Source: Magnetococcales bacterium (GTDB lineage Bacteria > Pseudomonadota > Magnetococcia > Magnetococcales > UBA8363). Taken from it: 64,000 bases of DNA. Numbering within the stretch: position 1 is the first letter of the stretch; the number at the start of each line of letters is the position of its first letter. The translations under genes and the position numbers were made by a program. The stretch covers positions 62,001 to 126,000 of the forward strand of contig JADGCV010000002.1 in the NCBI GenBank assembly GCA_015228815.1. Reading direction: 5' to 3'. A model generated the notes under the pieces. The model searched no databases, was not told the origin of the DNA, and saw only the letters and a program-made list of their open reading frames with translations. Shown piece after piece: positions 47,243 to 55,021 of this stretch.

Positions 47243-47282
47243 CTCCTTATCGGAAACTGGCTCCGTTCGCCCGGATAAGGAG
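47243..47282 (-). promoter_or_regulatory. Leader hairpin sequestering a Shine-Dalgarno
   Basis: On the minus-strand message, CTCCTTATC (47282-47274) is perfectly complementary to GATAAGGAG (47251-47243), with a 22-base loop. The second arm contains the AAGGAG ribosome site of the 99-residue gene. No U-run follows the stem on either strand, so it is unlikely to be a terminator. It could act as a translational switch (thermometer, ligand, or coupling to ccoQ translation). Confidence 0.55.
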
Positions 47283-47331
47283 CGAAAACCAGTTGCGGAT
47301 GAATGACTGGATCAAATGAAACAGCCGTCTT

Positions 47332-47523
47332 TCATCGTGAGGTGGAACCCTCGTTCGAACCGGTCCCGCCCGATTCTTCCTCCTCCAGGATTCGCGCTCC
47401 CTCCCGTTGAAAACGACTTCTGTTTCCCGGCCAGAAGGCCCAGGCGACAATGGCCAGAAAGGTCAGAAAAAACAGGACCAGGGCAATTTCCTTCGACCAC
47501 AGCATCAGTTCACCGAACGTCAT
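47332..47523 (-). CDS. ccoQ: cbb3 oxidase subunit CcoQ/FixQ-like
   Basis: 63 residues; GGGGAGG about six bases before ATG 47523. It has one membrane helix (IALVLFFLTFLAIVAWAFWPG) followed by the short polar RSRFQREGARILEEEE tail typical of CcoQ. The start overlaps the end of ccoH by 14 bases. CcoQ normally lies between ccoO and ccoP. Here it follows ccoG-ccoH, and the ccoO-ccoP gap is only 34 bases. The identity is assigned from size, topology and context. Confidence 0.78.
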   Translation of the reverse strand: MTFGELMLWSKEIALVLFFLTFLAIVAWAFWPGNRSRFQREGARILEEEESGGTGSNEGSTSR

Positions 47524-48052
47524 CGTCAGTCCTCCCCGCCGATTGTTGTACCACGACCAAAGGTTGATCGTATTCCCAGATGCCCATTGCCGTGTGGATC
47601 CTGAGCTTGAGTTCCCAAAGGCCGGGCAAGGGTGGCGTCACTTCGGCCTTGTACACTCCGTCGTCTGTCCCGACGAAGGAGAGTTTCTGGTCCACACCCG
47701 CCCGGACACTGCGGTATAATTCTCCGTCGATGCGCATTCCCGACATTCCCACCCCTTCTTTTTTGGCCAGGCGCAGACGCAGAGTCCCTTTCTGGCCCGT
47801 GACCAGAGTGACGTCGTCGAGCGATACCGTCACTCCCATCTCCCGCGGCATCCGTCGCTGTTTCAGGGTTTCATCGAATGCCAGCCCTTTTTCATAATGA
47901 TTCTCGGTTGTCACTCCGGGAAAGGTTTCCTGTCCCAGATGAATCATCCAGACATTGACGGCAAGAATGCAAAGGAAAAAGGCGCCCAATCCCAGAAGCC
48001 ATGGATTGACACGTCCCGGGAACACGATTTTTTTTTCACGAATTCGTTGCAT
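47510..48052 (-). CDS. ccoH: cbb3 oxidase assembly protein CcoH (FixH)
   Basis: 180 residues from ATG 48052, which overlaps the ccoG stop (TGATG). There is a single membrane helix (NPWLLGLGAFFLCILAVNVWMIHLG), then the FixH motif NHYEKGLAFDETL and a beta-rich periplasmic domain ending GLWELKLRIHTAMGIWEYDQPLVV. FixH/CcoH is needed for oxidase assembly with CcoI. The GTG at 48055 is an alternative start. It lies in the operon ccoG-ccoH-ccoQ, divergent from ccoNOP. Confidence 0.9.
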   Translation of the reverse strand: MQRIREKKIVFPGRVNPWLLGLGAFFLCILAVNVWMIHLGQETFPGVTTENHYEKGLAFDETLKQRRMPREMGVTVSLDDVTLVTGQKGTLRLRLAKKEGVGMSGMRIDGELYRSVRAGVDQKLSFVGTDDGVYKAEVTPPLPGLWELKLRIHTAMGIWEYDQPLVVVQQSAGRTDDDVR

Positions 48053-49461
48053 CACGGCCTCATGAAGACGCTGTTGTAGATGGCCGCTCCCCCCCTGGAA
48101 TCGACGGCGGTCAGATGAAAGGTGATTTCGTGAGGTCCTGGCCGGACCATGCGCGCCTCCTGCCTGAGATAAACCGTGTAGGGAGCGACCTCGCCCGGTT
48201 GCAGGGTCAACAGGGGATGCCCCGTGGCATCGATGTCATCGACCGCCGCCACTTTCAATTCGGCCCCTTCCAGTCCACGCACCTCCAGACGATAGGTTTG
48301 CCGCTCCGGGCTCATGTTCAAGGCGCGTATGGTAAAATTATTTTGCATCCCGCCATCCGAGAGGGCAATGAACGTCGGTTGGCGATGATGCACCACGTTC
48401 AGTTCGACCCTGTCGCGCCCGAGGAAATAAAACACGATCCCCCCCAGGAACACCGAAAGCAGGGTGCCGTAGGCGAGAACTCGAAAGCGGAACCATCGTG
48501 TTCGCCCCCCTCCCATTTCGCGCATGGAGGTGTAGCGGATCAGTTCGTTGTCGAGATGGAGCTTTCCCTTGACGGAATTGCAGGCATCGATGCAGGCGCC
48601 GCAGGTGATGCATTCATACTGCTGGCCGTTGCGAATGTCGATGCCGGTCGGGCACACCGTGACACACTCGCGGCAATCGATGCACATTCCGACCCGCTCC
48701 CGTGAAGCGTTTCGTGTTCTCCGATTGCCCTGCCGCGGTTCTCCCAGTTCGGGATGGTAGGCGACGATGATGGTGTCCTCGTCGAACATGACCCCCTGGA
48801 AACGGGCATAGGGGCACATGTAGATGCAGACCTGCTCCCGGGCGAACCCCGCCATCACGTAGGTGGTCATTGTCAGAAACAACAGGGTCATCCAGGCGGC
48901 GAATGGCGCTTCTCCGGTCAGAAACCCCTTGAGCAGCGTTGGCGCGTCGGCGAAATAAAAGACGAAAACCCCTGCCGTGGCCATTCCGATCAACAGCCAA
49001 ACTACGTGTTTTCCCAACTTGCGCATCGCCTTGTTCAGTCCCCAGGGGGACTGGTCCAATTTGATCCGCTGCTTGCGGTTTCCTTCGAAGAAACGCTCGA
49101 CCTGCAAAAACAGATCGGTCCAGACCGTCTGGAAACACATGTAGCCGCAAAACACCCGGCCTGCCAGCGCGGTCATGAAAAACAATCCCAACGCCGCCGC
49201 AATGAGCAACAAGGCAAGGAGAAAAATTTCCTGTGGCCAAACCACAAGATCGAATATGTAGAACTTACGCTCCGGAAGATCGAATAATACAGCCTGACTG
49301 GGAAGCCCCGCAGGTCTTTCCCATCGCACAAATGGTAATAAATAGTATACCCCAAGCCACAAGAGTATGAGAGACCAGCGCAGATTGCGAAAGAAACCCG
49401 TCTGATACTTTGGATAAATTTTTTTCCAATCGGCATAGAGCGAATTTGAAGTTTCCTCCAT
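48052..49461 (-). CDS. ccoG: Cytochrome oxidase accessory protein CcoG (RdxA/FixG)
   Basis: 469 residues from ATG 49461, with AAAGGA nine bases upstream; an ATG at 49512 lacks a ribosome site. It has several membrane helices, GRVFCGYMCFQTVWTDLF and REQVCIYMCPYARFQ cysteine motifs, and two 4Fe-4S clusters, CIDCRECVTVCPTG and CITCGACIDACN, then a periplasmic Ig-like C-terminus. CcoG reduces Cu(II) to Cu(I) for the oxidase in other bacteria. It is divergent from ccoN with 161 bases between starts, a likely shared control region; I found no convincing FNR box. Confidence 0.95.
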   Translation of the reverse strand: MEETSNSLYADWKKIYPKYQTGFFRNLRWSLILLWLGVYYLLPFVRWERPAGLPSQAVLFDLPERKFYIFDLVVWPQEIFLLALLLIAAALGLFFMTALAGRVFCGYMCFQTVWTDLFLQVERFFEGNRKQRIKLDQSPWGLNKAMRKLGKHVVWLLIGMATAGVFVFYFADAPTLLKGFLTGEAPFAAWMTLLFLTMTTYVMAGFAREQVCIYMCPYARFQGVMFDEDTIIVAYHPELGEPRQGNRRTRNASRERVGMCIDCRECVTVCPTGIDIRNGQQYECITCGACIDACNSVKGKLHLDNELIRYTSMREMGGGRTRWFRFRVLAYGTLLSVFLGGIVFYFLGRDRVELNVVHHRQPTFIALSDGGMQNNFTIRALNMSPERQTYRLEVRGLEGAELKVAAVDDIDATGHPLLTLQPGEVAPYTVYLRQEARMVRPGPHEITFHLTAVDSRGGAAIYNSVFMRP

Positions 49462-49622
49462 TGTCTGGTGTCCTTTTTTTGTTGGCAATGATGCGTTTTT
49501 TTTCTTGATCATGTTTGAATTATATTTTTAAATGAAGGTGTTTTCAAATCAGATTTTTTTGTTGAACATATCCAGGGCGTGATTGACGGACATTCCGGTA
49601 ATCAATGATGCGAGGAGAGACG

Positions 49623-51038
49623 ATGATCGCACAATCGGCGGGAACGGAACACTATGACTTCAAGGTGGTGAAAATGTTCACCATCATGTCCATCATCTAC
49701 GGGATCGTAGGATTTTTGCTCGGGGTATTCATTGCCCTGGAGCTGGCCTTTCCCGAACTCAATGGCGGGATTCCCTACATATCATTTGGACGATTGCGTC
49801 CCTTGCATACCTCGGCGGTTATTTTTGCCTTTGGCGGATCGGTTCTCTTTGCCACCAGTTATTATGTCGTGCAACGGACGAGCAAGGCGCGTCTGTTTTC
49901 CGATGCCCTGAGCTGGTTCACTTTTTGGGGATGGAATCTGGTGATTGTCGGCGCGGTCGTCACTTATCCTCTGGGGTTGACCCAGGGGAAGGAGTACGCC
50001 GAGACGATCTGGCCGATCGACCTGCTGATCACGGTGGTATGGGTTGCCTATTTCATCAATTTTGTTGGTACTCTGGCAAAGCGGCGGGAAAAGCACATCT
50101 ATGTCGCCAACTGGTTTTATCTGGCGTTCATCATTACCGTGGCGATGTTGCATATTGTCAACAACCTGGCCATTCCGGTCAACCTGACCGATTCCTATTC
50201 CATTTATCCTGGTGTTCAGGATGCCATGATACAGTGGTGGTATGGTCACAATGCGGTTGGATTCTTTTTGACTGCGGCGTTTCTTGGATTGATGTATTAC
50301 TTCGTTCCGAAGCAGGCCGAACGTCCGGTGTACTCCTATCGTCTTTCGATCGTCCATTTTTGGGCGCTGGTTTTTCTGTATATCTGGGCCGGTCCCCACC
50401 ATCTGCACTATACCGCGCTTCCCGATTGGGCCAGCACGCTTGGGGCGACCTTTTCCATCATGCTGCTGCTTCCGTCGTGGGGTGGAATGATCAATGGCAT
50501 CATGACGCTGAGTGGCGCCTGGCATAAGCTGCGTACCGATCCCATTCTGCGTTTTTTCATCATTTCTCTTTCGTTCTATGGCATGTCCACCTTTGAAGGA
50601 CCGATGATGTCGATCAAATCGGTCAATGCACTGTCGCACTATACCGATTGGACGGTCGGCCATGTCCATTCGGGGGCCCTGGGGTGGGTGGCGATGGTCT
50701 CTTTTGGCGCCATCTATCATCTGGTACCCAAACTCTGGGGGACCCAAACCTGGTCGGTCCGATTGATCAACGTTCACTTCTGGCTGGCCACCATCGGCAT
50801 CGTCATTTACATTGTCTCCATGTGGATTTCCGGCATCATGCAGGGACTCATGTGGCGAGCCTACGACCATTTTGGCAACCTGACCTATTCATTTGCCGAA
50901 ACCGTCGGCGCCATGCATCCCTATTATGTCTTTCGGGCGGTGGGTGGCATCATCTTTCTGCTCGGGGCGCTCCTGATGGCTTTCAATGTTGTCAAGACCA
51001 TCGGCAACACGTCCACTTCGACCACCCGTGCCGCGTGA
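49623..51038 (+). CDS. ccoN: cbb3-type cytochrome c oxidase subunit I
   Basis: 471 residues from ATG 49623, with AGGAG five bases upstream; an ATG at 49605 lies before that site. It is the catalytic heme-copper subunit with 12 membrane helices. Ligand motifs are visible: [20 protein letters not shown] (CuB His), AGPHHLHYT (two CuB His) and [12 protein letters not shown] (heme b and b3 His). The high-oxygen-affinity enzyme suits microaerobic life. It is the first gene of the ccoNOP operon. Confidence 0.97.
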   Translation: MIAQSAGTEHYDFKVVKMFTIMSIIYGIVGFLLGVFIALELAFPELNGGIPYISFGRLRPLHTSAVIFAFGGSVLFATSYYVVQRTSKARLFSDALSWFTFWGWNLVIVGAVVTYPLGLTQGKEYAETIWPIDLLITVVWVAYFINFVGTLAKRREKHIYVANWFYLAFIITVAMLHIVNNLAIPVNLTDSYSIYPGVQDAMIQWWYGHNAVGFFLTAAFLGLMYYFVPKQAERPVYSYRLSIVHFWALVFLYIWAGPHHLHYTALPDWASTLGATFSIMLLLPSWGGMINGIMTLSGAWHKLRTDPILRFFIISLSFYGMSTFEGPMMSIKSVNALSHYTDWTVGHVHSGALGWVAMVSFGAIYHLVPKLWGTQTWSVRLINVHFWLATIGIVIYIVSMWISGIMQGLMWRAYDHFGNLTYSFAETVGAMHPYYVFRAVGGIIFLLGALLMAFNVVKTIGNTSTSTTRAA

Positions 51039-51090
51039 AAAGGAAACTCATTTTCTTTTCATTGCTGGGCAAGCAGGCAAGGAGAACACC

Positions 51091-51813
51091 GTGAATCACG
51101 CAATCATCGAAAAAAGCATTCCACTGATGGCCATCCTTACCCTGGTGGTGGTCGCCATTGGTGGGTTGGTTGAAATCGTTCCCCTGTTCTATCTGAAAAG
51201 CACCGTGACCCAGGTGGACGGGGTGCGGCCCTATACACCGCTCGAACTCAAGGGCCGCGACATTTACATTCGTGAAGGGTGCTACAATTGCCATTCACAG
51301 ATGATCCGTCCATTTCGTGACGAGGCCCTGCGTTACGGCCATTATTCCCTGGCGGCGGAAAGCATGTACGATCATCCGTTTCAATGGTCCTCCAAGCGGA
51401 CCGGTCCCGACCTGGCCCGTGTGGGAGGAAAGTATTCGAGCCAGTGGCATCAGGCCCACATGCGCAATCCCAAGGATGTCGCCCCCGAGTCGGTGATGCC
51501 GCGCTATCCCTGGCTGGAAGAGAACGCGCTTGATTTTGCCGACATCGCCGATCGCATGTCGGCCCTGGCCAAGGTGGGTGTTCCCTATTCGCCGGAGCAG
51601 ATTGCCAACGCGGTGGCGGACCTCAAGGCCCAGGCGGTTCTTCAGAGCGACAGCAAAGGGTTGCTGCAACGGTATGGCCAGAAACTGGCCCTGGATGATT
51701 TTGACGGCATTCCCGAGAAGATTACCGAACTTGATGCCCTGGTGGCCTACCTGCAAATGTTGGGCACCCTGGTCGATTTCTCCACCCCGCAACCAATCAC
51801 CCAAACCCGTTGA
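51091..51813 (+). CDS. ccoO: cbb3 oxidase monoheme cytochrome c subunit
   Basis: 240 residues from GTG 51091, with AAGGAG six bases upstream. An N-terminal membrane anchor ([25 protein letters not shown]) precedes the heme c site [28 protein letters not shown] and the axial Met region AMPRYPWL-like [12 protein letters not shown] are present. Electrons pass from CcoP through this subunit to CcoN. It sits 52 bases after ccoN and 34 bases before ccoP. Confidence 0.96.
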   Translation: MNHAIIEKSIPLMAILTLVVVAIGGLVEIVPLFYLKSTVTQVDGVRPYTPLELKGRDIYIREGCYNCHSQMIRPFRDEALRYGHYSLAAESMYDHPFQWSSKRTGPDLARVGGKYSSQWHQAHMRNPKDVAPESVMPRYPWLEENALDFADIADRMSALAKVGVPYSPEQIANAVADLKAQAVLQSDSKGLLQRYGQKLALDDFDGIPEKITELDALVAYLQMLGTLVDFSTPQPITQTR

Positions 51814-51847
51814 CCGGGCATCCAGCCAAACACAAGGAGACCTTTTC

Positions 51848-52762
51848 ATGTCAGAAGAGCACAAGGTGGATACCACGGGACACCAATGGGATGAAGACGA
51901 GGGATATCCACTCAAGGAATACAACAATCCCCTTCCCCGGTGGTGGCTCTACACCTTTTATGCAACGATCATCTGGGCTGTGGTCTATTGGTTTTTCTAT
52001 CCCACCTGGCCACTGATGACCGATTTTACCCGAGGTCTTCTCGGGTGGACCATGCATACCCAGCTGGAGGAGGAACTGGCCGAGGCGCGGCTTCAGCAGA
52101 AACCATTCAATGACAGCCTTGAAAAAATGACTTTGGCGGAAATTACCCATGATCCGCAATTGTTGCAGTATGCCATTTCGGGCGGCAAGGCGGTTTTTGG
52201 TGACAATTGTGCGCCATGTCATGGAAGCGGCGGTACGGGTTCTCGTGCTGGCGGATTTCCGGTCCTGGTGGATGACGACTGGTTGATGTCCGGGAGCATT
52301 GATGGAATTCACGAGACCATCACCAACGGGCATGTCGCCATGATGCCGGCCCATCTGATCGATCATGGCGGGGCCTTGAAGAAGGAACAGGTGGATGATC
52401 TGGTCCAGTTTGTCCTTTCGTTGAGCGGTCGGGAATCCAGCAAGGATGCCGCTGCCCGGGGGGGGCCGTTGTTTGCGGGTGAGGCGGGATGCAATGTGTG
52501 CCATGGCGATCAGGGAAAAGGATCGGCCCGGGACACCATGGCCGGACAGCCTCTGGAGAAGACGGTTGGCGCCCCGAATCTTGCCGATGCCATCTGGCTC
52601 TATGGCGGCGATGAAGCGACGGTCCGTCAGTCCATTGCCAAGGGGCGCAGTGGTCGGATGCCCGCCTGGGGCGCCGGAACCGAGGGGACAAACCGTAAAC
52701 TCGATCCCCTGGCGATCAAACAGGTGGCGGTTTATGTCCACAGCCTGGGTGGAGGACAATGA
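51848..52762 (+). CDS. ccoP: cbb3 oxidase diheme cytochrome c subunit
   Basis: 304 residues from ATG 51848, with AAGGAG eight bases upstream. The N-terminus EYNNPLPRWWLYTFYATIIWAVVYWFFYPTWP is the FixP anchor. Two heme c sites follow, GDNCAPCHGSGGTG and AGCNVCHGDQGKG, with axial-Met regions AMMPAHL and GRMPAWGA. It accepts electrons from soluble cytochromes. It ends the ccoNOP operon; a REP-like palindrome follows. Confidence 0.96.
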   Translation: MSEEHKVDTTGHQWDEDEGYPLKEYNNPLPRWWLYTFYATIIWAVVYWFFYPTWPLMTDFTRGLLGWTMHTQLEEELAEARLQQKPFNDSLEKMTLAEITHDPQLLQYAISGGKAVFGDNCAPCHGSGGTGSRAGGFPVLVDDDWLMSGSIDGIHETITNGHVAMMPAHLIDHGGALKKEQVDDLVQFVLSLSGRESSKDAAARGGPLFAGEAGCNVCHGDQGKGSARDTMAGQPLEKTVGAPNLADAIWLYGGDEATVRQSIAKGRSGRMPAWGAGTEGTNRKLDPLAIKQVAVYVHSLGGGQ

Positions 52763-52791
52763 ACGACTGTTGATCTGGAACTGTTCAGACC

Positions 52792-52867
52792 CCGTCATTC
52801 CCTGCTACAGTGGGAATCCAAGGATTTGCTTCAGCCTCCCTGGATCCCCTGTCAAGGGGGGATGAAC
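52792..52867. repeat. REP-like composite palindromic element, copy 2
   Basis: Two short palindromes in a row: GTCATTCCC...GGGAATCC (about 52793-52820) and GGATCCCC...GGGGGATG (about 52842-52864), joined by AGGATTTGCTTCAGCCTCC. It lies between ccoP and the convergent DUF302 gene. The first half resembles the element at 26366-26444. It may also help terminate or stabilise the ccoNOP message. Confidence 0.6.
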
Positions 52868-52934
52868 GGTTGCACGATATGCATGTTTCCATGAGGTGGC
52901 CTGTCGCTGTTCCTTTTGCCGGCACGTTTGATCG

Positions 52935-53339
52935 TTACGCGGTGGTCAGGGCATCGAGAACCTTGCCGATTCTTGCCGCCACGTCACCCGCGACGCTACC
53001 GATCCGATCGTTTTGCATGATGGCGCCAAGAACCTCCGGGTTGATGGCCGCGACTTCGATCGTTTTGCCGTCGGTTTCCCGGATGACGACATTGCAGGGG
53101 AGAAAAACGCTGACATCCGCATCCGCCGTCATGGCCTTGTGCGCCAGAGGTGGATTGCAGGCGCCAAGAATCAGGGTCCTGGGCCAGGAAACATTCAGTT
53201 TGTTTTTGAACGTGGTGGCAAGATCGATTTCGGTCAGAATGCCGAATCCTTGTTGTTGCAGCTCTTGACGCACCCTGGTTGCAACCTCTTCGAAAGTCCC
53301 GGCGACGGGCCGTATCCAGGCATAGCGGTTTTTGTCCAT
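52935..53339 (-). CDS. DUF302 domain protein
   Basis: 134 residues; GGAGG six bases before ATG 53339. The single DUF302 domain is recognisable: TFEEVATRVRQELQQQGFGILTEIDLATTFKNKL, TLILGACNPPLAHKAM, VSVFLPCNVVIRE and AINPEVLGAIMQN. The fold is known structurally but the function is not. The conserved Cys in GACNP and LPCNV may bind metal. There is no signal peptide. It is convergent with ccoP. Confidence 0.9.
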   Translation of the reverse strand: MDKNRYAWIRPVAGTFEEVATRVRQELQQQGFGILTEIDLATTFKNKLNVSWPRTLILGACNPPLAHKAMTADADVSVFLPCNVVIRETDGKTIEVAAINPEVLGAIMQNDRIGSVAGDVAARIGKVLDALTTA

Positions 53340-53418
53340 GACGATCCTCCATGGTGGGGCGTGTGAAAGGCGTCTTTCGCGGCGCGATTTGTCGAATGAT
53401 TTTTTTTCCAGAATAGCA

Positions 53419-54969
53419 TCAAGGTGGAAGGTGTTCCAGGATTCGGATCAGGGTTTTTGTGTTGATCTTTGGACTTTCCGTCAGTCCAATCCTTTTTTCG
53501 AAGGCGCGGATCGCCGTGAATGATGGCCTGCCGAGAAAGCCATCCGCGGGACCGGGATACAATCCCCGGGATGCGAGGCGGCGTTGCACCCGTTTCATCA
53601 GCGTGGGAAAGTTAAGACTTTGCAACGGTTTTTCTTCGCCTGCCTCCCGCGGCAGTCTGGCGACGGTTTCCTTGTGGCGCTGCCGGGCCAGGGCCAGTTG
53701 CATGGGTGGGGTTTCTTTGTTCGCGGCGAGAAGGACCAGGTATTCCATTCGGGTTTGTTCTTCCAGGTCGATGCGTCCTGTCGTCGCGTGCAGATGCGCC
53801 AGATCCATCAGGGCCGCGGCCAGGGGCTCCGCGGGAGGCGGGGACAACCTTCGAAGGGCGGCGATGGCCTGTTCGAAGGTGGCGATCGCCTCTTCCATCC
53901 GCCCCTCCAGCCTCTGGTTTTCTCCAAGGAGGAGTTGTATCCGGGCGATTCCCGGATGATCGGGTCCGAAAAATTCGCTCACCAGGGACAGGGACCGATG
54001 AATCAGTCCCTTGGCTTCCCCAATCATTCCCGAATTTTGCTGGAGAATGGCCAGTTCCATCAACACCGGAACAAGTCCGGGATGATTTTTCCCTTTCGAC
54101 TGTTCCAGCAGGGATAGCGCCGTGGTCAGGGAAGCGATCTTTTCTTCCGGGGACAAAGTGTCGGAATGACGGATACGCATTCGGATGAGACGCGCCTTCA
54201 GTTCATGGCGCTCTTGCGGGGTCTTGGCCAGGAGTTCCAGAATTCCGGCGGCGATGGTTTTTTCCTTCGGATCGTCCATGGGGGGGCCTGTCCTCGGCAG
54301 CAAGCCCGCGGCGAGGCCGTCTGGAACGACTGCCTTCCGCCACAGTTCCAGCCGGCGTTGTTCATGACGCCTGGCCAGGGTTTCCTTGCCCATGTGACGG
54401 TAAATCGCGGCCAGACGCTCGTGCAGCGGCGCCTGGAAAAGATGGTCGCTTCCATGATGGCGCTCGATGATGTGCATGCCCCGGAGAATTGCCTGGACCG
54501 CGCGGGCATCCTCGCTTCGGGCAAACCAGAGAGAGGCCAGTTCCACAAGGGGTTCGACCAGAATCATTTCCTGGGAACCATGAATCTTTTCCAGCCAGCG
54601 AAAACCGTTGACGTACAGGTGTTCGCATCGTTCCCAGGAACGGTTGTCACAATGGATCCGTCCCAGATGAAATACCCAAAGGATGACATCGTCATCATCG
54701 TTTCCGGGGGCGATTCGGGCGGCAAGCAGGGTATCGAACAATCCATCCATCCGGTCCACGGTCGTCCCTTCCGGCAACCGGCTCATTCCAAGAGCAAAAT
54801 CCCTCCAGGATCCATGGGTGGCGGTCTTTTCGGCCTGAATCGGGAAGGAAAGAGACAGTCCAAGGAACATGATCCCCCAATGGATCGAAATTCTCGATAT
54901 GATTGTCAATGATCTTTGTTTGTTTTTCGTGATCCGGAAGGGCATTGTCTTCCTTTTTCCGTCGCTCAT
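53419..54969 (-). CDS. Exported TPR protein with C-terminal peptidoglycan-binding domain
   Basis: 516 residues from ATG 54969, with AAAGGA eight bases upstream; upstream in-frame starts give low-quality sequence. The signal segment is ISIHWGIMFLGLSLSFPIQA. The middle (about 90-420) is helical with several tetratricopeptide-like units (ERLAAIYRHMGKETLARRHEQ; ELAILQQNSGMIGEAKGLIHRSL; GRMEEAIATFEQAIAALRRL). The last 70 residues form a PG_binding_1 domain (VQRRLASRGLYPGPADGFLG, then TFAIRAFEKRIGL-like). It probably sits in the periplasm and contacts the cell wall. It is divergent from the AddB-like gene by 52 bases. Confidence 0.78.
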   Translation of the reverse strand: MSDGKRKTMPFRITKNKQRSLTIISRISIHWGIMFLGLSLSFPIQAEKTATHGSWRDFALGMSRLPEGTTVDRMDGLFDTLLAARIAPGNDDDDVILWVFHLGRIHCDNRSWERCEHLYVNGFRWLEKIHGSQEMILVEPLVELASLWFARSEDARAVQAILRGMHIIERHHGSDHLFQAPLHERLAAIYRHMGKETLARRHEQRRLELWRKAVVPDGLAAGLLPRTGPPMDDPKEKTIAAGILELLAKTPQERHELKARLIRMRIRHSDTLSPEEKIASLTTALSLLEQSKGKNHPGLVPVLMELAILQQNSGMIGEAKGLIHRSLSLVSEFFGPDHPGIARIQLLLGENQRLEGRMEEAIATFEQAIAALRRLSPPPAEPLAAALMDLAHLHATTGRIDLEEQTRMEYLVLLAANKETPPMQLALARQRHKETVARLPREAGEEKPLQSLNFPTLMKRVQRRLASRGLYPGPADGFLGRPSFTAIRAFEKRIGLTESPKINTKTLIRILEHLPP

Positions 54970-55021
54970 GGTACCATTCCTTTTTCCAAGGGATTGATCC
55001 GAACCACCATGGGACGACCTC

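Noticed and set aside
49462-49622. Possible FNR/Anr box in the ccoG-ccoN divergent region
   Set aside because: TTGATCATGTTTGAA and ATTCCGGTAATCAA each match only one half-site of TTGAT-N4-ATCAA. I could not support an FNR site.
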